DNA from: Opitutaceae bacterium | GTDB taxonomy: Bacteria > Verrucomicrobiota > Verrucomicrobiia > Opitutales > Opitutaceae | Reading direction: 5' to 3' | Assembly: GCA_020847775.1 (NCBI GenBank) | Contig: JADLBI010000086.1 | Location: forward strand, 1-8,572 | DNA length: 8,572 nt | Shown here: positions 1-6,050 of the stretch, in pieces | Numbering within the stretch: position 1 is the first letter of the stretch | How the letters are laid out: the number at the start of each line of letters is the position of its first letter | Program-made: the position numbers and the translations under genes | The notes under the pieces: model-generated | Seen by the model: the letters and a program-made list of their open reading frames with translations, nothing else | The model's database searches: none | Told to the model about the DNA's origin: nothing

Positions 1-1143
1 GGGGTCGGGGTCGGAGAGGTTGATGGTCGGCGCCAGCATGCCGGTCTCGATCGTCTTGCCGGATATAACCGACTCTATACCGCCGGCCGCGCCGAGCAAG
101 TGGCCGGTCATGGACTTGGTCGAGCTAACCGGAATCCGCGCGGCATGTTCGCCGAAAACCTTTTTGATCGCGAGCGTCTCGAACTTGTCGTTGTAGGGCG
201 TGGAGGTGCCGTGTGCGTTGATGTAATCAATGTCGTCGGGAGCGAGACCGCTGGTTTTCAGCGCGCGGCTCATCGCCAAAGACAACCCCTTCCCTTCCGG
301 ATCGGGTTGCGTGATATGAAACGCGTCGCAGGTTGCCGCGTAACCGGCGAGCTCGCAGTAAATGCGCGCGCCGCGTGCTTGCGCGTGCTCGAGTGATTCG
401 AGCACCAAAATACCCGCGCCCTCCCCCATCACAAAGCCGTCTCGATTGAGATCAAAGGGGCGACTGGCCCGCATGGGCTCGTCGTTGCGCGTGCTCATCG
501 CTTTCATCGCGCAAAAGCTGGCATAGGCGAATGGCGTGACGGCCGCCTCGCTGCCGCCCGCGATCATCACATCGGCATCACCGCGGCGGATCGCATGGGC
601 CGCCTCGCCGATCGCATGGGTGCCAGTGGCGCAGGCCGAGACAAGGCCGAAATTCGGCCCACGCGCACCGTGTTCGATCGCGACCATGCCGGAACACATG
701 TTGCCGATCAGCGCGGGAATGGTGAACGGCGAGACCTTGCGCGCGCCGCGCTCGTCCAGCACACGCAGTTGCGATTCGTAGGTGTGCATGCCACCGATCC
801 CCGAACCGATCATCACGCCGACGCGATCGCCGTCTTCGCCGCGAAGTTCGAGCCCCGAATCACCCACGGCTTCCTTAGCCGCTACCACGCCGAATTGGGT
901 GTAGCGATCATTGCGCCGCGCCTCCTTCGGGTCCATGTGCTGCGCCGCATCCCAATCCAGTACCTCGGCTCCAATCTGGCTGGCGAACTCCGACGGATCA
1001 AAACGCGCGATGCGACGAACGCCGGATTTTCCAGCCACTAGCGCGGCCCAAAAATCCGCCACGTTGTGGCCGAGTGATGCGACGACACCCAAGCCGGTGA
1101 CGACGACTTTTCGAGCCGGGGGAATTGCGTTGCCGGTTTCCAA
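1..1143 (-). CDS. fabF: 3-oxoacyl-ACP synthase II (KAS II), C-terminus cut by window edge
   Basis: FabF condenses acyl-ACP with malonyl-ACP in the elongation cycle of cytosolic type II fatty acid synthesis. The 381 visible codons run from the N-terminal strand RKVVVTGLGVV (about residues 11-21) to TINLSDPDP at the window edge. Roughly 35-40 C-terminal residues, including the usual glycine-rich SFGFGG-type loop, lie outside. All catalytic residues are visible: nucleophile Cys171 in SACATGTHA, His311 in NAHGTST, and Lys343 and His348 in TKSMTGHLLGAAGG. These match E. coli Cys163, His303, Lys335 and His340 with a constant offset of 8. Start choice: the frame has an upstream TGA and no ATG or GTG before the first conserved strand, so TTG at 1143-1141 is the best candidate; no Shine-Dalgarno site precedes it. 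It is the last visible gene of the minus-strand cluster, 83 bp after acpP. The family call is very secure; the exact start is less so. Confidence 0.97.
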   Translation of the reverse strand, partial: METGNAIPPARKVVVTGLGVVASLGHNVADFWAALVAGKSGVRRIARFDPSEFASQIGAEVLDWDAAQHMDPKEARRNDRYTQFGVVAAKEAVGDSGLELRGEDGDRVGVMIGSGIGGMHTYESQLRVLDERGARKVSPFTIPALIGNMCSGMVAIEHGARGPNFGLVSACATGTHAIGEAAHAIRRGDADVMIAGGSEAAVTPFAYASFCAMKAMSTRNDEPMRASRPFDLNRDGFVMGEGAGILVLESLEHAQARGARIYCELAGYAATCDAFHITQPDPEGKGLSLAMSRALKTSGLAPDDIDYINAHGTSTPYNDKFETLAIKKVFGEHAARIPVSSTKSMTGHLLGAAGGIESVISGKTIETGMLAPTINLSDPDP

Positions 1144-1226
1144 GACTGCGCGAGGGTGAAAAACAAAAAGCGTCCCACCAGCTCATCCGGCAAGGGAAGT
1201 GGCGGAACGCAGGAAAGTGAGGCCGA

Positions 1227-1490
1227 TTACTGCGCGCCCGCCTTGGCCTTGATGTAATCAATGACCTGACCGACGGTTTGGAGCTTCTCCGCATCGGACT
1301 CAGGAATCTCACCTTTGATTTCGCTCTTAAACTCCTCTTCAAAGGCCATGATGAGCTCGACGGTGTCCAACGAATCGGCACCCAAGTCATCAAGGAAGGA
1401 GGCCGTCGGCGTGATCTGCTCCTCATTCACGTTAAGCTGGTTAACGATGATTTCCTTAACGCGTTGTTCGATAGTTTTTTGGTCTGCCAT
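1227..1490 (-). CDS. acpP: Acyl carrier protein
   Basis: ACP carries growing acyl chains on a 4'-phosphopantetheine arm and delivers them to the FabG and FabF encoded on either side. The 87-aa acidic protein has the invariant GADSLDTVEL motif, with Ser40 as the attachment serine, and a C-terminal helix around VIDYIKAKAG. It is about ten residues longer than E. coli ACP. Three extra residues are at the N-terminus, and four (an EI-KG-EI segment at residues 57-62) lie between helix II (EEEF) and the helix III region (DAEKL). ATG at 1490 is the natural start; the leader reads TTTTCCATCAC with no Shine-Dalgarno match. The gene follows fabG after 27 bp and precedes fabF by 83 bp, the standard order. 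A specialised polyketide-type ACP is possible in principle, but the sequence and the context favour the housekeeping fatty-acid ACP. Confidence 0.97.
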   Translation of the reverse strand: MADQKTIEQRVKEIIVNQLNVNEEQITPTASFLDDLGADSLDTVELIMAFEEEFKSEIKGEIPESDAEKLQTVGQVIDYIKAKAGAQ

Positions 1491-1517
1491 GTGATGGAAA
1501 ATTCGTGAAGTCAGGCT

Positions 1518-2270
1518 TCACATCGCCATGCCGCCGTCAACGGTAAAAACTTGGCCTGTGATGTAGCTGGCCTCTTCGGAGGCAAGAAACGCGACCATAT
1601 TGGCAATGTCGGCGGCTTCGCCAAAACGTTTGAGCGGAACGGCCTCCAATATTTTCGCGGAGACCTCGGCGTCGTTGACGAAGTCGGTGGTCATGTCCGT
1701 CTTAATGAAACCCGGGGCGACGACGTTGGCGGTGACACTGCGCGAGGCAAATTCCCGGGCTAGTGTTTTGGTCAGACCGATCATGCCTGCCTTGGCGGCG
1801 GAATAGTTGGCCTGCCCGGCGTTCCCCATGATGCCGCTGACCGAAGCGATGTTGATGATGCGGCCCCACCGGGCACGCGTCATCGGCCGGGCGAGGTGCT
1901 TGCACCAGTGAAAGCAGCTCGAGAGATTCGTGCCGATTACGTCGCTCCAATCCGCATCGCTCATGCGGAATAGCAGGCCGTCGCGCGTGATACCCGCGTT
2001 GTTCACGAGAATGTCGATGACGGGAAACTCTTTGAGCACCGTTTCCGCGGCCGCGGCTACCGCCGTGCCATCGGCCACATCGACCGCCAGTGCCTTGGCT
2101 TTGCCTCCCGCCGCGTTAATCGCGTCCGCCACCGCGCCGCAGGATGAGGCGGATTTGGAAACACAAATCACCGTGACGCCGTTTTTGGCCAAGGTTTCGG
2201 CGATGGCTTTGCCGATGCCGCGGCCGGCACCGGTAACCAGCGCGGTTCGATTATTGAAAGTAGGGCTCAT
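1518..2270 (-). CDS. fabG: 3-oxoacyl-ACP reductase, SDR family
   Basis: FabG is the NADPH-dependent reductase that converts 3-ketoacyl-ACP to 3-hydroxyacyl-ACP in fatty acid elongation; it is a cytosolic tetramer in characterised members. The 250-aa length is typical of the short-chain dehydrogenase/reductase fold. Visible motifs are the dinucleotide-binding TGAGRGIG (13-20), NNAG (90-93), catalytic Asn115, Ser143 in INIASVSG, and Tyr156-x3-Lys160 in ANYSAAKAG, followed by APGFIKTDMT and the C-terminal ITGQVFTVDGGMAM. Other SDR enzymes share these motifs, but adjacency to acpP and fabF makes FabG by far the likeliest. ATG at 2270 puts the protein start at the usual distance before the nucleotide-binding strand. 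The gene begins 13 bp after the stop of the flavoprotein reductase gene, so the two are probably co-transcribed. No Shine-Dalgarno site is visible; the leader ends AATCCC. Confidence 0.95.
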   Translation of the reverse strand: MSPTFNNRTALVTGAGRGIGKAIAETLAKNGVTVICVSKSASSCGAVADAINAAGGKAKALAVDVADGTAVAAAAETVLKEFPVIDILVNNAGITRDGLLFRMSDADWSDVIGTNLSSCFHWCKHLARPMTRARWGRIINIASVSGIMGNAGQANYSAAKAGMIGLTKTLAREFASRSVTANVVAPGFIKTDMTTDFVNDAEVSAKILEAVPLKRFGEAADIANMVAFLASEEASYITGQVFTVDGGMAM

Positions 2271-2283
2271 GGGATTATCGGGG

Positions 2284-3450
2284 TCAATAGACGTCGCGCT
2301 GATAGCGCTTGTCCTTTTTCATTTGCTTCACGTATTCCGCCGCCGCGGCGGTGTCCATCCGGCCTTGCGCGGCAATGATCTCATGCAACGCCGCATCCAC
2401 ATCCTTGGCCATGCGCTTGGCGTCGCCGCAGACGTAAAAATGCGCGCCGCCGGAGATCCAGGCCCAAAGTTCGGCGGCGTTTTCCCGCATGCGATCCTGC
2501 ACGTAAATCTTGTTCGCCTGATCGCGAGACCAGGCCAAATCGAGGCGGTGCACCTGATGCTTGGCGGTGAAGTCCTCCCACTCCTCTTCGTAGAGATAAT
2601 CCGCAGCCTTCTTTTGGTCGCCAAAAAACACCCAATTGCGACCAGTCGCGCCCGCGGCCACGCGATCCTGCACGAAAGCGCGGAATGGCGCGATGCCCGT
2701 GCCAGGCCCGATCATGATGCAATCCTTCGCAGTGTCCTCCGGCGGGCCAAAATGCGAATGCGACACAAACACCGGCACGGGCGTGCATCCAACCGCCACA
2801 CGATCAGAAAGAAACGACGAGCAAACGCCGACCCGATCACGGTGATTGGTATGGTAACGCACCACGGCGATGGTGAGATGGATTTGTCGGGGATACACCC
2901 GCGGTGACGAGGCGATGGAATACAGTCGCGGCATCAAGCGGCGCAGCAAGCCCACGAACTCCTGCGGCGCGAATTTCGCCGTCGGGTAATCCGCCAGAAA
3001 ATCCACAAAGCTGCGTTGATACAAAAACTCCTCCAATTGCTCCTTCGCCTCGGGCCGCAGCAAGCCCTCTAGCTGCGCTTTTTGACCTGTGTCCGTGACC
3101 CTGGACGCCACTAGCTCGACCATCTTTTTCGTCGGGCCGTCAAGATCGAGCGCGGAGCCTAGGGCTTCGCGCAACGGCAGGGGTGCGGGAGCGCGCAAGG
3201 GCGTGACTAACTCGTCCCCCGTGGCGCCCAGCAATTGGACAATCTCGGCCACCTCCTCGGGCCGGTTGCGAGCGAAAACCCCGAGGGAATCCCCGGCCTT
3301 GTAAACAAGATCGCTCTCGCCTAGATCCACCACGAAATGGCGAGTCTCCTTGGCCGATCCGGGGCGATTCAGCAAGCGGTTCTCGACCACGCGGGCCGGA
3401 AACGGATTATCCTTGTTATAGGCTGAGTTGGCTTGGTTTCCCTCTGACAT
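2284..3450 (-). CDS. CysJ-like NADPH-FAD reductase lacking the flavodoxin domain
   Basis: The 388-aa protein matches the FAD/NADPH (ferredoxin-reductase-like) half of sulfite reductase flavoprotein CysJ and its diflavin relatives. An FAD domain with connecting helices (about 15-230) contains RLYSIASSP (175-183) and GVCSSFL (208-214). The NADPH domain has GPGTGIAPFRAF (248-259), FFGDQKKAADYLY (275-287), WSRDQANKIYVQ (307-318), FYVCGD (338-343) and the CysJ-type C-terminus YQRDVY. Full CysJ is about 600 aa with an N-terminal FMN flavodoxin domain, which is absent here; the protein starts only about 15 residues before the FAD domain. ATG at 3450 was chosen because longer in-frame starts run into the divergent pseudouridine synthase gene and encode low-quality sequence. 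It probably passes electrons from NADPH through FAD to a separate acceptor. No sulfite reductase hemoprotein gene is in view, so assignment to sulfur assimilation is unproven. It leads the fabG-acpP-fabF cluster. Confidence 0.82.
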   Translation of the reverse strand: MSEGNQANSAYNKDNPFPARVVENRLLNRPGSAKETRHFVVDLGESDLVYKAGDSLGVFARNRPEEVAEIVQLLGATGDELVTPLRAPAPLPLREALGSALDLDGPTKKMVELVASRVTDTGQKAQLEGLLRPEAKEQLEEFLYQRSFVDFLADYPTAKFAPQEFVGLLRRLMPRLYSIASSPRVYPRQIHLTIAVVRYHTNHRDRVGVCSSFLSDRVAVGCTPVPVFVSHSHFGPPEDTAKDCIMIGPGTGIAPFRAFVQDRVAAGATGRNWVFFGDQKKAADYLYEEEWEDFTAKHQVHRLDLAWSRDQANKIYVQDRMRENAAELWAWISGGAHFYVCGDAKRMAKDVDAALHEIIAAQGRMDTAAAAEYVKQMKKDKRYQRDVY

Positions 3451-3483
3451 GCAGCCGGGATGAAGTGCGCCGCGTTTGCGCTC

Positions 3484-3510
3484 CGCAAGCATTTGTTTCG
3501 GGAGCTTGCG
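3484..3510. repeat. Inverted repeat, 7-bp arms with 13-nt spacer
   Basis: The left arm CGCAAGC (3484-3490) and right arm GCTTGCG (3504-3510) are exact reverse complements separated by 13 nt. A further copy of the half-motif, TTGCG, lies at 3476-3480. This could be an operator-like dyad or a hairpin in a leader transcript. In GC-rich DNA such a repeat can also arise by chance. The arms are directly seen; the function is unknown. Confidence 0.4.
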
Positions 3511-3513
3511 CCG

Positions 3514-3530
3514 GGCGCGGATTTCGCGCC
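3514..3530. repeat. Inverted repeat, 6-bp GC arms with 5-nt loop
   Basis: GGCGCG (3514-3519) and CGCGCC (3525-3530) are exact reverse complements around a GATTT loop. The dyad ends 14 nt before the ATG of the pseudouridine synthase gene, so an mRNA starting upstream of it could form a short GC hairpin close to that start. There is no following T-run, so it is not a terminator. Biological relevance is uncertain. Confidence 0.35.
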
Positions 3531-3544
3531 AACTGCCCGCGATT

Positions 3545-4330
3545 ATGACGCCAAGCGAGCCCATCCGCCTGCAAAAATACTTGGCCGAAGCCGGCGTCTG
3601 TTCGCGACGCGCGGCGGAGGCCTTGATCGCCGAGGGCGAGGTTTGGGTCAATGGCGCCCGGGCGGAATTGGGCCAGAAAATCAATCCCGCGGCGGACAAA
3701 ATCACCGTGCGCGGCAAACCGGTGCGCCACACCCAGCCCAAGCTCACCCTCGCGGTGCACAAGCCGCGCGGTCTGGTCTGCTCGAACGACGATCCGCACA
3801 ACCCCGAAACGATCTTCGACCTGCTGCCCCGCGAGCTCGCGCGCTACCGATTTTTTTGCGCCGGCCGCCTCGACAAGGATAGCGAAGGCTTGGTCATTTT
3901 GACGACCGACGGCGATTTGGCCAACCGGCTGATGCATCCGTCCAACACCATCCTCAAACGCTACCACGTCATCCTCAAGCAGCCCTACCCCGCCGGGCGC
4001 ATCGGCCAACTACTCAAAGGCGTCGTCATCGAAGGCGAGCATCTCAAGGTTGAATATGCGGCACTGGTCAACCCCGGCCCGGCCAAGACATCCACCAGCC
4101 TCGATGTGCACATGCACCACGGAAAAAAGCGCGAGATCCGCCAGCTGTTCATGACGCTGCGCCACGACGTCAAGCGGTTGCGCCGCTACCAAATCGGTGC
4201 GCTCCGTCTAAAGGGAATCCCATTGCGCGCCATGAAACAACTTTCTAGCAAGGAAATCGCATCACTCTTCAGGATGCCCCGCCCGTTTGACCGGGCCGAC
4301 AATAAACGTAACACCGCCGCCCATGAATAA
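3545..4330 (+). CDS. rRNA pseudouridine synthase, RsuA/RluB/RluE/RluF family
   Basis: Enzymes of this family isomerise a specific uridine in 16S or 23S rRNA to pseudouridine. The 261-aa protein begins with an S4 RNA-binding domain (about 6-55, IRLQKYLAEAGVCSRRAAE), followed by the catalytic domain with VHKPRG (71-76). The signature GRLDKDSEGLVILTTDGDL carries the catalytic Asp110, and the family element HGKKREIRQLF is near 182-192. The C-terminus resembles the usual LxGIPLRxM...L..KEI ending, and there is no long extension. ATG at 3545 is chosen because the S4 domain begins a few residues later; an upstream in-frame TTG at 3476 would add 23 poorly conserved-looking residues. The target uridine cannot be read from the sequence, so no specific symbol is given. 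Its last 8 bp (ATGAATAA) overlap the start of the next gene. Confidence 0.93.
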   Translation: MTPSEPIRLQKYLAEAGVCSRRAAEALIAEGEVWVNGARAELGQKINPAADKITVRGKPVRHTQPKLTLAVHKPRGLVCSNDDPHNPETIFDLLPRELARYRFFCAGRLDKDSEGLVILTTDGDLANRLMHPSNTILKRYHVILKQPYPAGRIGQLLKGVVIEGEHLKVEYAALVNPGPAKTSTSLDVHMHHGKKREIRQLFMTLRHDVKRLRRYQIGALRLKGIPLRAMKQLSSKEIASLFRMPRPFDRADNKRNTAAHE

Positions 4331-5108
4331 AATTTTCCTCCCCCTGTCCGCCTATTTGCTGACCGGACTGCTTGCCCAGGCCGCGCCCTTGAGCGCGCCG
4401 ACCGCCGTCCACACCCAACCCAACTCCTCCGCCGCAGTCCTCACAGTCCTTGCCCCGGGTATCGAACCTGAGCCTGCTCCCTTCGAAATCATGGCCGCCA
4501 CGCCTGCCGGCTGGCAGGCTGTGCAAGTCGCCGGGCCATTCGACGGCTATGTGCGCAATGGCGACATCGACAAAGCCCTGCGCGTCAAAGCCGGGGCCAG
4601 CATTCACCTAAAACCCTCCGCCGATTCCGGCGTCATCGCTATCATGGGCGAAGGCGACAAGACCACCATCACAGGCCTGCACGGGAAGTGGACGCAAATC
4701 AACTTGGAGAAAAAAGTCATCGGCTACGTGCAAGGTGCCACATCGGTCACCCAACCAGCCGCGCCGGTATTGACCGATGTGACTCCGTCGCCCGTGCTCG
4801 CGCCACCGCCGGCGTCGATCCCCACTCAGTCCTACCAGACAACCGGCTCCCACGGCGCGATCTTGCCGCGTTTGTTTCAAGGCACCTTTGCCACGACCCG
4901 TCACCCGTTCACCCCTCGCCGCCCCTACGACTGGCAGATCAAGGACGCGGCCGGCGTGCGCTACGCTTACCTCGACATCACAAAACTGTTGCTCACCGAA
5001 CAGATTGAAAAATACGCCGACCGCGAAGTGGTGGTGTATGGCGCGCCGATGGCGCTGCCCGACGGAAAAAACATCGTGATCAAAGTTGAAAGCCTGCGTC
5101 TAAAGTAA
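4323..5108 (+). CDS. Exported SH3-like domain protein of unknown function
   Basis: This 261-aa protein starts with a short signal peptide: Lys3, a hydrophobic stretch over residues 4-18, and an AQA-A cleavage site around 20/21. It is probably periplasmic or surface-exposed. Two weakly SH3b-like segments follow: about 26-80, ending in GPFDGYVRNGD, and a clearer one at about 84-138 with HLKPSADSGVIAIMGEGD, GKWTQINL and VIGYVQG. A Pro/Thr/Ser/Ala-rich linker spans about 140-170. The C-terminal 75 residues (from FQGTFATTRHPF) contain YAYLDITKLLL and REVVVYG and look like a small beta-barrel or OB-like unit; that fold guess is inference. ATG at 4323 is preferred over 4287 because it places the signal peptide at the N-terminus. 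It overlaps the pseudouridine synthase gene by 8 bp. SH3b modules often bind cell-wall or protein ligands, but no catalytic domain is present and the ligand is unknown. Confidence 0.75.
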   Translation: MNKIFLPLSAYLLTGLLAQAAPLSAPTAVHTQPNSSAAVLTVLAPGIEPEPAPFEIMAATPAGWQAVQVAGPFDGYVRNGDIDKALRVKAGASIHLKPSADSGVIAIMGEGDKTTITGLHGKWTQINLEKKVIGYVQGATSVTQPAAPVLTDVTPSPVLAPPPASIPTQSYQTTGSHGAILPRLFQGTFATTRHPFTPRRPYDWQIKDAAGVRYAYLDITKLLLTEQIEKYADREVVVYGAPMALPDGKNIVIKVESLRLK

Positions 5109-5130
5109 CCCATCCACTGTCCGCCCTCCA

Positions 5131-6006
5131 ATGGAACTCATCGACGGAAACCTAATCGCCGCCGCCATCATCGCCGAACTCAAGGCCGAAGTCGCCGCCC
5201 TCCCCGGTCGCAAACCTTGCATCGCCCTCGTCCGCGTGGGCGATGATCCCGCCTCGGTCTCCTACGTGAAAAAGAAGGAGAAGACCGCCGCCGAGATCGG
5301 CATCGCAGGCCGCATCCATCTGCCGCCGGTCACAATCACGCAGGCCGAACTGTTCGCGCTGATCGACCAGCTCAATGCCGATCCCGGGGTGGACGGCATC
5401 CTTGTTCAATCACCGCTGCCCAAACACATCGACGAGGTCGCGGTGTTTCGCCGCGTTTCAGACAAGAAGGACGTGGATGGTTTCAACACGCTGAACCTCG
5501 GCAAAGTCGCCCAAGAGGATGAAACTGGTTTCGTCGCCTGCACGCCCGCCGGCATCATGGCCCTGCTCGCGCGCAGCGGCATCGACTTGAAGGGCAAGCA
5601 TGTCGTGGTCATCGGCCGCAGCCTGATCGTCGGCAAACCCGTCGCCCTCCTCGCCCTGCAAAAAAAGGCCGGGGCCAACGGCACCGTCACCATCTGCCAT
5701 TCGGGAACATCGAACCTGCCCGCCATCACGCGCCAAGCGGATGTCTTGATCGCCGCCATCGGCCGGGCGGAGTTTGTCACCGCCGACATGGTCAAGCCCG
5801 GCGCGGTCGTGATTGATGTCGGGATCAACCGCGTCCCCGACGCGACCAAGAAAACCGGCTACCGGCTCACCGGCGACGTCGAGTTCACCGGCGTGAGCGC
5901 GATCGCGGGCAAGATCACGCCCGTCCCCGGCGGCGTTGGTCCCATGACCGTGGCCATGTTGATGAGCAACACCGTGAAAGCCTTCCGGCAAAACCGCAGC
6001 GCCTGA
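5131..6006 (+). CDS. folD: Methylenetetrahydrofolate dehydrogenase/cyclohydrolase (bifunctional)
   Basis: FolD oxidises 5,10-methylene-THF to methenyl-THF and hydrolyses that to 10-formyl-THF, supplying one-carbon units for purines and formyl-Met-tRNA. The 291-aa length is normal. The catalytic domain shows SYVKKKEK (44-51, with Lys49 the likely catalytic lysine), DGILVQSPLPKHI (88-100, Gln93), KDVDGFN (113-119) and CTPAGIM (137-143). The Rossmann domain has VVVIGRSLIVGKPVA, then CHSGTSNLP (189-197), VIDVGIN, and the diagnostic PGGVGPMTVAML (276-287). Arg153 of GRS and Ser191 of CHS are retained; in characterised members equivalent positions favour NADP+, so NADP+ use is inferred. ATG at 5131 lies 22 bp after the SH3-like gene, with a pyrimidine-rich leader and no Shine-Dalgarno site. 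Confidence 0.97.
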   Translation: MELIDGNLIAAAIIAELKAEVAALPGRKPCIALVRVGDDPASVSYVKKKEKTAAEIGIAGRIHLPPVTITQAELFALIDQLNADPGVDGILVQSPLPKHIDEVAVFRRVSDKKDVDGFNTLNLGKVAQEDETGFVACTPAGIMALLARSGIDLKGKHVVVIGRSLIVGKPVALLALQKKAGANGTVTICHSGTSNLPAITRQADVLIAAIGRAEFVTADMVKPGAVVIDVGINRVPDATKKTGYRLTGDVEFTGVSAIAGKITPVPGGVGPMTVAMLMSNTVKAFRQNRSA

Positions 6007-6050
6007 ACCGCGAGGTTGCCACCCCAGCGCGCCGCCCTTTGTTCAACCCC

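Larger units (their letters stand above)
3451..3544. promoter_or_regulatory. Divergent intergenic region, presumed promoters of both blocks
   Basis: This 94-bp spacer is the only place in the window where genes diverge, so it most likely holds the promoters for the minus-strand reductase-fab cluster and the plus-strand block. I could not pick out convincing -35/-10 hexamers on either strand. It is GC-rich and contains two perfect inverted repeats, listed separately. The regulatory role is inferred from position alone. Confidence 0.4.

Noticed and set aside
1144..1226. T-rich run (TTTTTGTTTTT on the minus strand, 1169-1159) between acpP and fabF as a possible terminator or attenuator
   Set aside because: The preceding sequence forms at best a short stem with several wobble pairs (around CCGGATGAGCTGG) and is not directly joined to the T-run, so a terminator is not supported.
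1930..2907. Plus-strand open frame of 325 codons opposite fabG and the reductase
   Set aside because: Both minus-strand genes have complete catalytic motifs across this span, and the antisense product shows no domain.
3451..3801. N-terminal extension of the reductase frame to 505 aa starting at 3801
   Set aside because: The extra 117 residues would lie antisense to the S4 and catalytic region of the pseudouridine synthase and resemble no flavodoxin domain. ATG at 3450 leads directly into the FAD domain.
4287..4322. Earlier start for the SH3-like protein, adding 12 residues
   Set aside because: It would bury the signal peptide behind a polar, Pro-rich stretch; ATG at 4323 gives a normal signal peptide.
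5109..5130. Possible terminator or promoter in the spacer before folD
   Set aside because: Only 22 bp of pyrimidine-rich sequence, with no dyad, T-run or hexamers.
6007..6050. Possible regulatory element in the 44-bp spacer between folD and the kinase gene
   Set aside because: GC-rich, with no convincing hairpin, promoter hexamers or repeat; it includes only an alternative in-frame TTG at 6039.
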